Made by a program: the position numbers and the translations under genes. From Bacillota bacterium (GTDB lineage: Bacteria > Bacillota > Clostridia > Lachnospirales > Lachnospiraceae), in NCBI GenBank assembly GCA_023414875.1, contig JAEZMV010000025.1, forward strand, positions 62,001 through 126,000: 64,000 nucleotides of DNA. The letters run 5' to 3'. The notes under the pieces are model-generated. The model worked only from the letters and a program-made list of their open reading frames with translations. It did not search any database and was not told the origin of the DNA. The stretch's first letter is position 1; every line of letters starts with the position of its first letter. Shown in pieces: positions 34,349-44,182 of this stretch.

Positions 34349-35944
34349 ATGGGAATGATGGAAAGACCCTCTGTCAGCGCATTGGCTGATGGAGGAAAAT
34401 ATTGGGAGCACGAGTACGAGAAATTCTATCTTAAGACGTATGTACCAGCAAATGATATTGATGGACAAACACATAATTATAGCTTTCGGGCTCCATTACT
34501 TCTGGTCTTTGAGGAAAAAAGGCAGAGCAGGGATGAGGCAATTGATTTTGCCAAGAAGAGCGGACTTAGCAGTATTGCAGCTGCAGTGGATTCAAGTGTC
34601 CTTTTTATTTATCCGACGGATGAAGGTGGATGGAAGAATGCAACAGAGGAGTTATATGCATCCGTTATCGCAGAAGTCAAAATGGATCCCCTATACTTGG
34701 ATGGAATTGCTGAAATACATAATTTCTTTACAAAAGAGTTCAAGGGCTATTTTGTAAGAGGTGCGATATTCAGAACGGATATTTATAGTTATGGCGAGTC
34801 GGCAGATTATGTTGCCAAGAATCTGCTGAAAACAATTAAGGGTGAGTATCTCTGGGGCCCCGGTGAGATTACTCCTGCTATGTGTTCCATGCAGAAGCTG
34901 AGTGTTGTTCCTTCACCGGAGCGTAAGGATATAGGTATATTGAGTGTTGGCAATTCTAAGGAAATAAATGAAGCCTTAAAGGATTGTACGAATCTGCTAA
35001 TTAAGTCGGAGCCTGACTACAGAGCTGATTTTAAATCATTTGTCCGCAGGTTTAAAATGTGGAGTGGCAATATGGAGATTGAGCCTGATTTTGAAGCAAT
35101 GAATATGACAGAGGAAGCAGGTAGCGTACTTGTAAAAACCTCACCTGGCAACAGAGGTGCATTTAGGGAAACAACAGAGCATAAGGTTGGATATTTTGCC
35201 TACTACAATAATGGTATATTTGATAAAGGACCGGTCCCACTACTTGTGGGTTTTCATGGTGGCGGTGATTCCTCAATGTACCTGACATTTGTATCAGGAT
35301 GGTATGAAATTGCACATAGATATGGTTTCTTGTATGTTTCACTTGAGAATCATCAGAATGTAACAGCCACAGAAGCTGTAGAAGTAATTGAGAATCTTAA
35401 AAAACGCTACAAGATTGATGAACATCGCATTTATGCAACCGGCTTCTCGATGGGCAGTGGCAAAACCTGGGACATGTTTCAAGAGTATCCCAACGTGTTC
35501 GCAGGTCTTGCTCCAACAAGTGCACTGTTCCCGATGAAGAATAATCCATACGCTCAGTCTCACGGGGACAGACTGAATATGACTGTTCCTGTTCCGATTT
35601 TCTATTCGGGTGGAGAGGATTCACCTCTGCCTGAATTACCGTTCCAGGCCGATACCGCACTGGAAAGGATACAGTATGCTGCAGAGGTCAATAAGTGCAG
35701 GACTAGATTTGACCTGAGCTACGGCGATAAGGACAAGTGGACAGATCCTATCTGGAGCGTTTCCGGTGATCGCATCGAGAAGCTTTACGATGAGTCCAGA
35801 GGAAGCTATCTGACCATTCATTATTTTGACAGCGAGGATGGTGTTTGTCGAACCGCATTTGCAAATGTAAGTGGACAGGTACATGAGTGTAGACATCATA
35901 CTTGCGAGAATGCATGGAAGTTTATATCGCAGTTTACTAGGTAA
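34349..35944 (+). CDS. Alpha/beta hydrolase (PHB-depolymerase/feruloyl-esterase-like)
   Basis: This 531-residue protein has a C-terminal alpha/beta-hydrolase domain: oxyanion-hole HGGGDSS (about residue 307), then the nucleophile elbow GFSMGSG (about 368), with PIFYSGGEDSPLP and a terminal CRHHTCENAW likely supplying the acid and His. The first 280 residues have no motif I recognise. There is no signal peptide, so it should act in the cytoplasm, probably on an ester or acylated oligosaccharide. GGGAGGG precedes the ATG. The gene stands alone between two terminators and has its own palindrome-bearing promoter. Its last 31 codons recur as a fragment at 30039. Confidence 0.75.
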   Translation: MGMMERPSVSALADGGKYWEHEYEKFYLKTYVPANDIDGQTHNYSFRAPLLLVFEEKRQSRDEAIDFAKKSGLSSIAAAVDSSVLFIYPTDEGGWKNATEELYASVIAEVKMDPLYLDGIAEIHNFFTKEFKGYFVRGAIFRTDIYSYGESADYVAKNLLKTIKGEYLWGPGEITPAMCSMQKLSVVPSPERKDIGILSVGNSKEINEALKDCTNLLIKSEPDYRADFKSFVRRFKMWSGNMEIEPDFEAMNMTEEAGSVLVKTSPGNRGAFRETTEHKVGYFAYYNNGIFDKGPVPLLVGFHGGGDSSMYLTFVSGWYEIAHRYGFLYVSLENHQNVTATEAVEVIENLKKRYKIDEHRIYATGFSMGSGKTWDMFQEYPNVFAGLAPTSALFPMKNNPYAQSHGDRLNMTVPVPIFYSGGEDSPLPELPFQADTALERIQYAAEVNKCRTRFDLSYGDKDKWTDPIWSVSGDRIEKLYDESRGSYLTIHYFDSEDGVCRTAFANVSGQVHECRHHTCENAWKFISQFTR

Positions 35945-35953
35945 CATGGTCCC

Positions 35954-35999
35954 AAGGCACTACGCTATTCGTAAAAACGAAAGCGAGGTGCCTTTTTTG
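35954..35999 (+). terminator. Intrinsic terminator of the esterase gene
   Basis: AAGGCAC-x-CGCT and AGCG-x-GGTGCCTT form an extended stem followed by TTTTTT. Confidence 0.88.
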
Positions 36000-36305
36000 T
36001 TCCCATCTAGAGGATAGCATTCTAATCAATAATTATATCAGTAAAAGTAGAAAAATATCGAATTATATGGCAAATATGAAAATCATATGATAAAATTAGT
36101 ATAACTACCAAATGAATCCAGATTGAACATCTATGATAGCTCACAATAACATGGAATATAGGTTTAAAGGTGAGATGGATGAGTTGGTACATCTTTAGGA
36201 GGATCAAGCAAAATTTAAAAAGTAGTGTGACATTTTATAGTACTTGTTACGGTGACGATAAAGAGAAAACTGATATGAAAGCATAAAAGAAGAGGAGAGT
36301 AACTT
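36000..36305. other. Intergenic region upstream of the IPT-repeat protein
   Basis: It is AT-rich with no gene seen. It should contain the promoter of the gene at 36306. Confidence 0.4.
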
Positions 36306-39300
36306 ATGATGAAAAGTACAATAAGGAATGTAATGGGTTTTTTGTTATTGGTAGTGTTAATACTTGTTATTACTTGTAAAGGGGAAGATAAGACGGTTTA
36401 TGCTGATACATTCTCTTTTGCCGGTGGCAGTGGTAGCTTCACGAATGATACACCTTCCACAGCTACATGGACGGAAAATGGTTATACGTTGAAGTTATCA
36501 ATTACGGGGGCAGAAGCAATATATACTCCGGCGGAAACTTGGGGTGCTTATTCGCTGGCTGGATTGGCTATTGTTAATTCATCATCAACAGATCCAATAT
36601 CCGTCACAATATCGATTGATGGGGGATATGTATTCGATTTAGCGGCGATAAAAGTGTATGATCCTTGGAATTATGGTGACAGTTCAACTAATACATATAC
36701 GATTACGACTCCAAGGGGAGGCAATACTGCGGTAGTACCAGATTCGCAAACTACATGTTCAGGATCTCAATTTCAGGGAATAAGCTCATTTACAATTGCT
36801 GTTACTGGAAATAGCGGCTTCCAAACAGGTGTCATTTTTTCGGATCTTACATTGAACAATATTACGAAAGCACCAACGGTTAGTAACATCAGTCCAAGTG
36901 CAGGACCTATAGATGGAGGAACAACGGTAATCATCACCGGTACAAACTTCACCGGAGCAACTGCTGTAAAGTTTGGCAGTACAAATGCAGCGAGCTATAC
37001 CGTGAATTCGTCAACCCAGATTACGGCAACGGCACCGGCAGGTACTGCAGGGACGGTGGATATCACAGTAACCACAGCAGGAGGAACCAGTACAACCGGA
37101 GCGAGTTCTCGATTCACTTATATGCTAGCACCAACGGTTAGTAACATCAGTCCAAGTGCAGGACCAACAACGGGAGGAACAACGGTAACCATCACTGGAA
37201 CGAACCTGATGGGAGTAAGTGCAGTGAAGTTTGGCGGTAAAAATGCATCGGGCTATACCGTGGTTTCGCTAACCCAGATTACGGCAACGGCACCGGCAGG
37301 TACTGCAGGAACGGTGGATATCACAGTGACTTCAGCAGGAGGAACCAGTGCAACCAGTGCTAATGATCAATTCACTTATATAGCAGCACCAACGGTTAGT
37401 AACATCAGTCCAAGTGCAGGACCAGCAGCGGGAGGAACAGAGGTAATTATCACCGGAACGAACCTGATGGGAGCAAGTGTAGTGAAGTTTGGCAGTATGA
37501 ATGCAACGAGCTTTACCGTGGATTCAGCAACCCAGATTACGGCAACGTCACCGGCAGGTACTGCAGGGACGGTGGATATCACAGTAACCACAGCAGGAGG
37601 AACCAGTACAACCGGAGCGAGTTCTCAATTCACTTATGTAGCAGCACCAACGATAAGTAACATCAGTCCAAGTGCAGGACCTATAGATGGAGGAACAACG
37701 GTAATCATCACCGGTACAAACTTCACCGGAGCAACTGCTGTAAAGTTTGGCAGTACAGATGCAACGAACTATACCGTGGTTTCGCCAACTCAGATTACGG
37801 CAACGGCACCGGCAGGCACTGCAGGAACGGTAGATATCACAGTAACCACAGCAGGAGGAACCAGTACAACCGGAGCGAGTTCTCAATTCACTTATATGCT
37901 AGCACCAACGGTTAGTAACATCAGTCCAAGTGCAGGACCAGCAGCGGGAGGAACAGCGGTAATTATCACCGGAACGAACCTGATGGGAGCAAGTGTAGTG
38001 AAGTTTGGCGGTAAAAATGCATCGGGCTTTACCGTGAATTCGCCAACCCAGATTATAGCAACGGCACCGGCAGGTACTGCAGGAACGGTGGATATCACAG
38101 TGACTTCAGCAGGAGGAACCAGTACAACCGGAGCGAGTTCTCAATTCACTTATGTAGCAGCACCAACGATAAGTAACATCAGTCCAAGTTCAGGACCTAT
38201 AGCTGGAGGAACAACGGTAATCATCACCGGAACGAACCTGATGGGAGCAAGTGCTGTAAAGTTTGGCAGTACAAATGCAGCGAGCTTTATCGTGGATTCA
38301 GCAACCCAGATTACGGCAACGTCACCGGCAGGTACTGCAGGAACGGTAGATATCACAGTAACCACAGCAGGAGGAACCAGTACAACCGGAGCTAATGATC
38401 AATTCACTTATGTAGAAGCACCAACGGTTAATATCATCAGTCCAAGTGCAGGACCAACAACGGGAGGAACAGCGGTAATCATCACCGGAACGAACCTGGG
38501 CGGAGCAACTTCCGTAAGGTTTGGCAGTACAGATGCAACGAACTATATCGTAGATTCAGCAAACCTGATTATTGCAACGGCACCGGCAGGTACTGCAGGA
38601 ACGGTGGATATCAAAGTGACTACAGCAGGAGGAACCAGTGCAACCAGAGCGAGTTCTCAATTCACTTATGCAGAAGCACCAACGGTTAGTAACATCAGTC
38701 CAAGTGTAGGACCAACAACGGGAGGAACAGCGGTAATAATCACCGGAACGAACCTGGGCGGAGCAACTTCCGTAAGGTTTGGCAGTACAGATGCAACGAG
38801 CTTTACCGTGGATTCAGCAACCCAGATTACGGCAACGTCACCGGCAGGTACTGCAGGGACGGTAGATATCACAGTAACCACAGCAGGAGGAACCAGTACA
38901 ACCGGTGCTAATGATCAATTCACTTATGTAGCAGCACCAACGGTTAGTAACATCAGTCCAAGTGCAGGACCAACAACGGGAGGAACAGCGGTAATCATCA
39001 CCGGAACGAACCTGATGGGAGCAAGTGCAGTGAAGTTTGGCAGTACGAATGCAACGAGCTTTACCGTGGATTCAGCAACCCAGATTACGGCAACGGCACC
39101 GGCAGGTACTGCAGGGACTGTAGATATCACAGTAACCACAGCAGGAGGAACCAGTACAACCGGAGCGAGTTCTCAATTCACTTATAAATTAATCCCAACA
39201 GTAAGCGGTATTAGTCCAAGTTCGGGACCTATAGCTGGAGGAACATCTGTAATTATTACAGGTACCAACTTCACCGGAGCGAGTGCAGTGAAGTTTGGCA

Positions 39301-40598
39301 GTACAAATGCAACGAGCTATACCGTGGATTCAGCAACCCAGATTACGGCAGCGGCACCGGCAGGTACTGCAGGAACGGTAGATATTACAGTAACCACAAC
39401 AGAAGGAACCAGTGCAACCGGTTCGAGTGGTCGATTCACCTATGTAGCACCACCATCCGGTGGCGGTAATAGTGGCAGTACCGGTATTGAAGATGGCGAG
39501 GGATTGATAACGAAGGACCATCAAAAGGACGTGAACGCACCGGATACGAACTTGAATAATTCCACGGATGAACTTAAGGGAGCTATATTTACAACGGAAG
39601 AGCTATCGAGAATAGCAGCAGGGGAAGAAGCAAAGATTATCTTGAAGATATCGGATATCAGTAATTCTGTTAGCGAGGATGATAAGAAGCTGATTGCCGA
39701 GAAACTTACCGAAGATGTTTCTGTGATCTATATTGATTTATCTCTTTATAAGAAAATTGGGAGTCAATCAGAGACGAAGATAACAGAGACGAATCATAAA
39801 ATCAGTATTAGCATTGAAATACCGGTAGAACTACATAGTACTGATATGACGAAGAACAGAACTTACAAGATTGTTCGAATTCATGATGGAAAAGCTAGCA
39901 TCCTTGAAGGAAGCTATGATCCGACTACTAACATTATTACCTTTGAGACAGATCGGTTCTCCGTTTATGCATTAACATATGAAGAAGCGAATACTGATAT
40001 GAATACTGGTGTAGATGAGAACAAGGTGACAGTAACGAAGGATTTCTTCACGCTTCGTCTGAGAACGAAAGCAACTGCTAATTCGCAGAAATTGACGTAT
40101 AATCAGATATCAGGGGCAGATGGCTATGTAATTTATGGAGCGCCTTGTGGGACCAACAATAAACTGGTAAAATTGGCAGATGTATCAGGTGAGATAACAA
40201 GCTATACCCATAAGTACTTGAAAAAAGGCACCTATTATAAGTATCAGGTTAAGGCCTATAAAATAATTAATGGAAAGAAAGTTGTAATAGCTGTCTCTAA
40301 AGTTAATCACTCGGTTACTATAAGTAAATCCTTAGATAACCCGACAAAGGTAGAAGTAAATACTTCGGCGGTAACACTTACATTAGGAAAAACTAAGAAG
40401 GTTAACTGTCAAGTTATATTACCGAAAGGTAAAAAAATGAGTAACCATACGGCTGCAATACAATTTGAGACATCGAATAAGGACATTGCAACAGTAGACA
40501 GTAGTGGTAAGATAAAGGGAGTAGCAAAAGGAACTTGTTATATTTATGCATATGCTCAAAATGGAGTATACAAAAAGATAAAAGTAACGGTTAAATAG
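36306..40598 (+). CDS. Large secreted protein with ten IPT/TIG repeats, Fn3-like and BIG2 domains
   Basis: This 1430-residue protein has a signal peptide (hydrophobic residues about 11-24, cleavage likely near the VYA-DTF junction at about 34). An N-terminal beta domain (about 35-185) follows, then ten tandem 86-residue IPT/TIG domains (about 189-1048), each starting APTVSNISPSAGP and ending FTY. After a Gly/Ser linker comes a mixed domain (about 1070-1230), then an Fn3-like segment and a BIG2-like Ig domain (about 1345-1430). No sortase motif or SLH domain is seen, so it is probably released or bound by other means. It may act as an adhesin or polysaccharide-binding scaffold. AGAGGAGAG precedes the start. 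Confidence 0.85.
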   Translation: MMKSTIRNVMGFLLLVVLILVITCKGEDKTVYADTFSFAGGSGSFTNDTPSTATWTENGYTLKLSITGAEAIYTPAETWGAYSLAGLAIVNSSSTDPISVTISIDGGYVFDLAAIKVYDPWNYGDSSTNTYTITTPRGGNTAVVPDSQTTCSGSQFQGISSFTIAVTGNSGFQTGVIFSDLTLNNITKAPTVSNISPSAGPIDGGTTVIITGTNFTGATAVKFGSTNAASYTVNSSTQITATAPAGTAGTVDITVTTAGGTSTTGASSRFTYMLAPTVSNISPSAGPTTGGTTVTITGTNLMGVSAVKFGGKNASGYTVVSLTQITATAPAGTAGTVDITVTSAGGTSATSANDQFTYIAAPTVSNISPSAGPAAGGTEVIITGTNLMGASVVKFGSMNATSFTVDSATQITATSPAGTAGTVDITVTTAGGTSTTGASSQFTYVAAPTISNISPSAGPIDGGTTVIITGTNFTGATAVKFGSTDATNYTVVSPTQITATAPAGTAGTVDITVTTAGGTSTTGASSQFTYMLAPTVSNISPSAGPAAGGTAVIITGTNLMGASVVKFGGKNASGFTVNSPTQIIATAPAGTAGTVDITVTSAGGTSTTGASSQFTYVAAPTISNISPSSGPIAGGTTVIITGTNLMGASAVKFGSTNAASFIVDSATQITATSPAGTAGTVDITVTTAGGTSTTGANDQFTYVEAPTVNIISPSAGPTTGGTAVIITGTNLGGATSVRFGSTDATNYIVDSANLIIATAPAGTAGTVDIKVTTAGGTSATRASSQFTYAEAPTVSNISPSVGPTTGGTAVIITGTNLGGATSVRFGSTDATSFTVDSATQITATSPAGTAGTVDITVTTAGGTSTTGANDQFTYVAAPTVSNISPSAGPTTGGTAVIITGTNLMGASAVKFGSTNATSFTVDSATQITATAPAGTAGTVDITVTTAGGTSTTGASSQFTYKLIPTVSGISPSSGPIAGGTSVIITGTNFTGASAVKFGSTNATSYTVDSATQITAAAPAGTAGTVDITVTTTEGTSATGSSGRFTYVAPPSGGGNSGSTGIEDGEGLITKDHQKDVNAPDTNLNNSTDELKGAIFTTEELSRIAAGEEAKIILKISDISNSVSEDDKKLIAEKLTEDVSVIYIDLSLYKKIGSQSETKITETNHKISISIEIPVELHSTDMTKNRTYKIVRIHDGKASILEGSYDPTTNIITFETDRFSVYALTYEEANTDMNTGVDENKVTVTKDFFTLRLRTKATANSQKLTYNQISGADGYVIYGAPCGTNNKLVKLADVSGEITSYTHKYLKKGTYYKYQVKAYKIINGKKVVIAVSKVNHSVTISKSLDNPTKVEVNTSAVTLTLGKTKKVNCQVILPKGKKMSNHTAAIQFETSNKDIATVDSSGKIKGVAKGTCYIYAYAQNGVYKKIKVTVK
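36870..39449 (+). repeat. Ten tandem 258-bp repeats coding for IPT/TIG domains
   Basis: Units begin at 36870, 37128, 37386, 37644, 37902, 38160, 38418, 38676, 38934 and 39192, exactly 258 bp apart. They are very similar at the DNA level, and variants are shuffled between units (for example PIDGG, PTTGG, PAAGG). The antisense strand carries periodic spurious open frames because of the repeat. Confidence 0.95.
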
Positions 40599-40607
40599 AA
40601 CGAATAG

Positions 40608-40646
40608 AATACCACATGGGATAAGCTCCTGTGTGGTATTTTTATT
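40608..40646 (+). terminator. Intrinsic terminator
   Basis: ATACCACA and TGTGGTAT pair around a 15-nt loop and are followed by TTTTTATT. Confidence 0.85.
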
Positions 40647-40702
40647 GTGTGCGCCTACTCGATTTATATTCCGTTATTTAATGAACACCGATGAAAATTT
40701 TA

Positions 40703-41554
40703 TTATATGTCAACATAGGAGAGAACCGCGTCTCCATCTATTTTTCTATATTTATCTGGTGTAAAACCAAATTGCTTACGAAAATATTTACAGAAGGCTG
40801 AAGGGTCTTTAAAGCCGCATTTATATGTAATTTCAAGCACTGTATTATTAGAATTATTCAAAAAATTTAAAGCTGTTTTGAGGCGGTACTGCAGGAGATA
40901 TTGCTTAGGGGAAAGGTTGAACTCATCCATAAAAAGCCGGTAAAGATAGGTACGGTCAATCTGGACATATCTTGCGATATCATCAATCTTTATATCATAG
41001 CTGTAATTATTCTGTATAAATTTAACTGCTTGATTGATATATAGGTTCTTTGAATCAGTAATTTCGTCACGTCTATTCCTGGATAGCCATCCAAAGATAG
41101 TATATAAATTCCCTAATAAAGCATATCTATTTTCTATCTTATTGCGGAGCTGGTCGATGATATCCCCTATGGAATCAAATAGTTTCTCATCTGGTACATA
41201 ATCAGAAACCGGAACTTCATTAAGAAGTCCGCAGTCTTGAAGAATCGAAACAACGTCTGTTCCATTAAATGCAATCCAAACATATTCCCAAGGATCTTCT
41301 GGATCAGCGATATAAAAGGTTATTTCACCAGGTTTGATTAAAAACATCTGGTTTTTACCTAAATTGTACTTTTTACCATGGGACTGAAAACAGCCTTTGC
41401 CACTTTTGATAAAGTGCAATAAGTAATGTGCTCTTACAGCAGGACCAAAATAATGATTTGGCTTACATTGCTCATGACCAGCATAACTAAGTATAAGCGC
41501 TGGAGAACCACTTAGCTTATTACTGAGAAAATATTCATCAATATCTCGCTTCAT
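40703..41554 (-). CDS. AraC-family transcriptional regulator
   Basis: This 283-residue protein has an N-terminal cupin-like sensor (about residues 15-150, with LLHFIKSGKG and PGEITFY-type strands). Two C-terminal helix-turn-helix motifs follow: IDDIARYVQIDRTYLYRLF, then VLEITYKCGFKDPSAFCKYF and FGFTPDKYRK. ATG 41554 is chosen because AAAGGATTAGG precedes it; the longer in-frame extension upstream would be AT-rich and out of family. It is transcribed divergently from the sugar transport operon starting at 41821 and is its likely activator, responding to the transported sugar. Confidence 0.9.
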   Translation of the reverse strand: MKRDIDEYFLSNKLSGSPALILSYAGHEQCKPNHYFGPAVRAHYLLHFIKSGKGCFQSHGKKYNLGKNQMFLIKPGEITFYIADPEDPWEYVWIAFNGTDVVSILQDCGLLNEVPVSDYVPDEKLFDSIGDIIDQLRNKIENRYALLGNLYTIFGWLSRNRRDEITDSKNLYINQAVKFIQNNYSYDIKIDDIARYVQIDRTYLYRLFMDEFNLSPKQYLLQYRLKTALNFLNNSNNTVLEITYKCGFKDPSAFCKYFRKQFGFTPDKYRKIDGDAVLSYVDI

Positions 41555-41820
41555 TGAAATCCTAATCCTTTCTTTGTATCTATGCAACAAATCACATATT
41601 ATAAGCAACAAAAACACTTGATTCACATTTAAATATATCATATTATAATTTTGACAATAAATCAATCCAATTAATACTTTTTTTACAAAATTATACCATT
41701 TACTGATTTTATTCATTGTATTATTTGTATACTTATTACGATTATAATTGGTATTAATATACAAATGTATCAAATGATAAAATGTTGTATTGGTAAACTA
41801 AAATTGAGGAGGCAGGTATT

Positions 41821-43182
41821 ATGAAAAGAAAAATTATTGCAGTAGTACTATTAGTAGCTATGACATTAAGTATGATCGGCTGCGGAAAATCGTCTGATAA
41901 GACATCCACTGAAGAAAGTAGTAACAATTCGGGTAGTAACAATTCTGGTACTGAGACTAAGGAACAGCCTGAACAAAAGACCGAAAGTAAGGAAAGGCCT
42001 AATGTACGAGTTCTGATTAAATGGTCAGAGGAACAGCTACCAAACTGGAAGGTATTGGTTGACGAATATAATAAGGATGCATCAAATCCGGTTACAATTG
42101 AACTCCAATACTACGGATCCGAAGGATATGATGATAAAATTAAGGCCGAGTTAATGGGCGACAATCCTCCAGAAATTGTGCAGTTAATGAAAACAACATT
42201 TAATGAATTATCAGCAAATGGTCAATTGATGGAGTTGAAATCCTTTATTTCAGAACAAGGCTGGGATTATAATAAAGGTGCTCTTGCATGGGCAGGTCCT
42301 TTGAACAACGAGAGCGGTGGAGTTTATGGAATTCCTGATTTCGCTAATACAAGCTGTATCTTTTATAATACTAAGATTTTTGATGAATTAGATTTAGAGA
42401 TTCCTACTGATATTAATGGCTTAAAAGAGGTTTCGAAAAAATTAAATGAGAATGGTTATAAGGCAATCGTTACTGGTGCAACCAACTGGTGCGCAACAGA
42501 CCTCTTATCAAAGGTTCAGGGACAGCTGTTAGGTACAGAGCTTCTGGTAGATGCTTATAACAATACGGCTAAATACAATGATCCTACCATGGTAAAAGCA
42601 ATGGAAATTGTTAATGATCTTGTACAAGCAGGTGTTATTGATAAATCATCTGCGGATTATACAGATGATGATGCAATTGCTGAATTTGTTTCTGGAAATG
42701 CTGCTATGTATTCGGCTCATACAGGTATGACGACACCGATCGACTCTGTCGCGGATCAGGATTTTAGCTATAATATTATTGAGACTATGAATTTTGTTGA
42801 TAATCCAAAAACCAGCGTGGCAGTTACATGGGGCAGTATGTGGTGTATTCCTGCCAATGTGAAAAATCAGGAAGCAGCAAAAGCAGCACTTGCTTATTTA
42901 TGGAGTGAGGAAGTTGCTAAAAATGATGTTGAAGTATTAGGAAAGATTGTAAATGTAGACGCATGGAATGCAGGCTTGCAACATACGGCATTATTAACAG
43001 CATCGAAACAGCTGGCAGGTGCAGGATCATCCGATTCCTTCTATTTACTTGATATGATTTCCTCGAAGGTACTGGATAATATGAATAAAGGTATACAGGA
43101 AATGATCCAGGGAAAAGTAACGCCGCAAGAGGTTCTTGATAATGTTCAGGCTACATGGGAAGCAGAGCTACAACAGAAATAA
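41821..43182 (+). CDS. Extracellular sugar-binding lipoprotein (ABC family 1)
   Basis: This 453-residue protein has a signal peptide with lipobox MIGC (Cys at about residue 21), a Ser/Asn/Glu spacer, and a family 1 solute-binding fold. VRVLIKWSEE opens the first lobe, a GDNPPEIVQL motif lies at about 117, and a VTWGSMWCIP motif at about 338. It should capture a carbohydrate outside the cell and deliver it to the two permeases downstream. GAGGAGG precedes the ATG. No ATPase gene is in the operon, so a shared MsmK-like ATPase elsewhere probably energises uptake. Confidence 0.9.
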   Translation: MKRKIIAVVLLVAMTLSMIGCGKSSDKTSTEESSNNSGSNNSGTETKEQPEQKTESKERPNVRVLIKWSEEQLPNWKVLVDEYNKDASNPVTIELQYYGSEGYDDKIKAELMGDNPPEIVQLMKTTFNELSANGQLMELKSFISEQGWDYNKGALAWAGPLNNESGGVYGIPDFANTSCIFYNTKIFDELDLEIPTDINGLKEVSKKLNENGYKAIVTGATNWCATDLLSKVQGQLLGTELLVDAYNNTAKYNDPTMVKAMEIVNDLVQAGVIDKSSADYTDDDAIAEFVSGNAAMYSAHTGMTTPIDSVADQDFSYNIIETMNFVDNPKTSVAVTWGSMWCIPANVKNQEAAKAALAYLWSEEVAKNDVEVLGKIVNVDAWNAGLQHTALLTASKQLAGAGSSDSFYLLDMISSKVLDNMNKGIQEMIQGKVTPQEVLDNVQATWEAELQQK

Positions 43183-43265
43183 CTAACTCTTATCATAATT
43201 TTATTAGTCAGGTTGAGCCGCCAATTGCGGCTCAATCTGTATAATAAGAGGAATGGAACGATCAT

Positions 43266-44171
43266 ATGAAGAATAAACGTCAACAATTGCATAAGAAAAA
43301 GGAAACAAAATGGTTTCTGTGCTTTTCACTACCAGCGTTAATTGTATACACTATGTTTTGGATTGCACCAATTGTATTATCAATCGGTATAAGCTTCACG
43401 GACTGGAAGGGGATAACAAAACTATCCGAGGCAAGCTTTGTTGGATTAAAAAATTATGTTAATTTAACAAGAGATACCATATTAATTAAATCTGCTGGTA
43501 ATAATTTGATTTATGGACTTGTAATCATTATAGTAGTTCCGATAATATCCTTTATTTTTGCATATATTATTGAAACTTTTTTAAAGCGTAAAATGTTTTT
43601 TCGTACAGTTACATACCTACCGGCAATCATACCTACAATTGTAACAGTTATGCTTTGGAAATGGATCTATAATCCTCAATATGGACTTCTGAATAAGTTT
43701 CTCAGCTTAATTGGTCTTGAATCACTCGCAAAGGGCTGGTTGACTAATTCCAGCACTGCTTTGCTTTCAGTGAGTTTTACATCCATATGGAAAACGGTAC
43801 CGGTGTATTTTGTCTTATTTTTAGCAGGTCTTCAGACGGTTCCAAAAGATTTAATTGAATCTGCTACGCTTGATGGGGCCGGCAAATTAAAAATTATAAA
43901 AAATGTAACGCTTCCAAGCATAAGCAGAATAACCACAATTGTTATGGTACTTATTTTTATTGATATCTTCAGAGTTTTTGAACTTGTATACGCTATGACA
44001 AACGGTGGACCAGGTTATTATAATACCGAAATGCTTCTGACTTATGCATATAAAACAACATTTACCAACTCTAACGCAGGATATGGTATGGCTATGACTA
44101 CTTCGATTATTATTCTGGTTATTATTCCTACGGTATTATTGTTACATAAGCAGAAAGACGTGAACGATTAG
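43266..44171 (+). CDS. Sugar ABC transporter permease, MalF type
   Basis: This 301-residue protein has six membrane segments and the EAA loop (ESATLDGAGKLKIIKNVTLP, about residues 198-217), which contacts the ATPase. It starts with a basic cytoplasmic tail (KNKRQQLHKKKETKW). Together with the next gene it forms the membrane channel for the substrate captured by the lipoprotein encoded upstream. An AGAGGAATGGA stretch precedes the ATG. The gap to the second permease is only 11 bp. Confidence 0.92.
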   Translation: MKNKRQQLHKKKETKWFLCFSLPALIVYTMFWIAPIVLSIGISFTDWKGITKLSEASFVGLKNYVNLTRDTILIKSAGNNLIYGLVIIIVVPIISFIFAYIIETFLKRKMFFRTVTYLPAIIPTIVTVMLWKWIYNPQYGLLNKFLSLIGLESLAKGWLTNSSTALLSVSFTSIWKTVPVYFVLFLAGLQTVPKDLIESATLDGAGKLKIIKNVTLPSISRITTIVMVLIFIDIFRVFELVYAMTNGGPGYYNTEMLLTYAYKTTFTNSNAGYGMAMTTSIIILVIIPTVLLLHKQKDVND

Positions 44172-44182
44172 GGGTACTAAAT

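Noticed and set aside
36870..39449. Regularly spaced repeats as a possible CRISPR array
   Set aside because: The unit is 258 bp, codes for protein throughout and has no short repeat-spacer pattern.
37376..39524. Series of leftward open frames of about 70 codons under the IPT-repeat gene
   Set aside because: They recur every 258 bp, have no RBS and simply mirror the repeat on the other strand.
41555..41773. N-terminal extension of the AraC regulator
   Set aside because: The extension is AT-rich, outside the family's usual length, and a proper RBS precedes the internal ATG at 41554.
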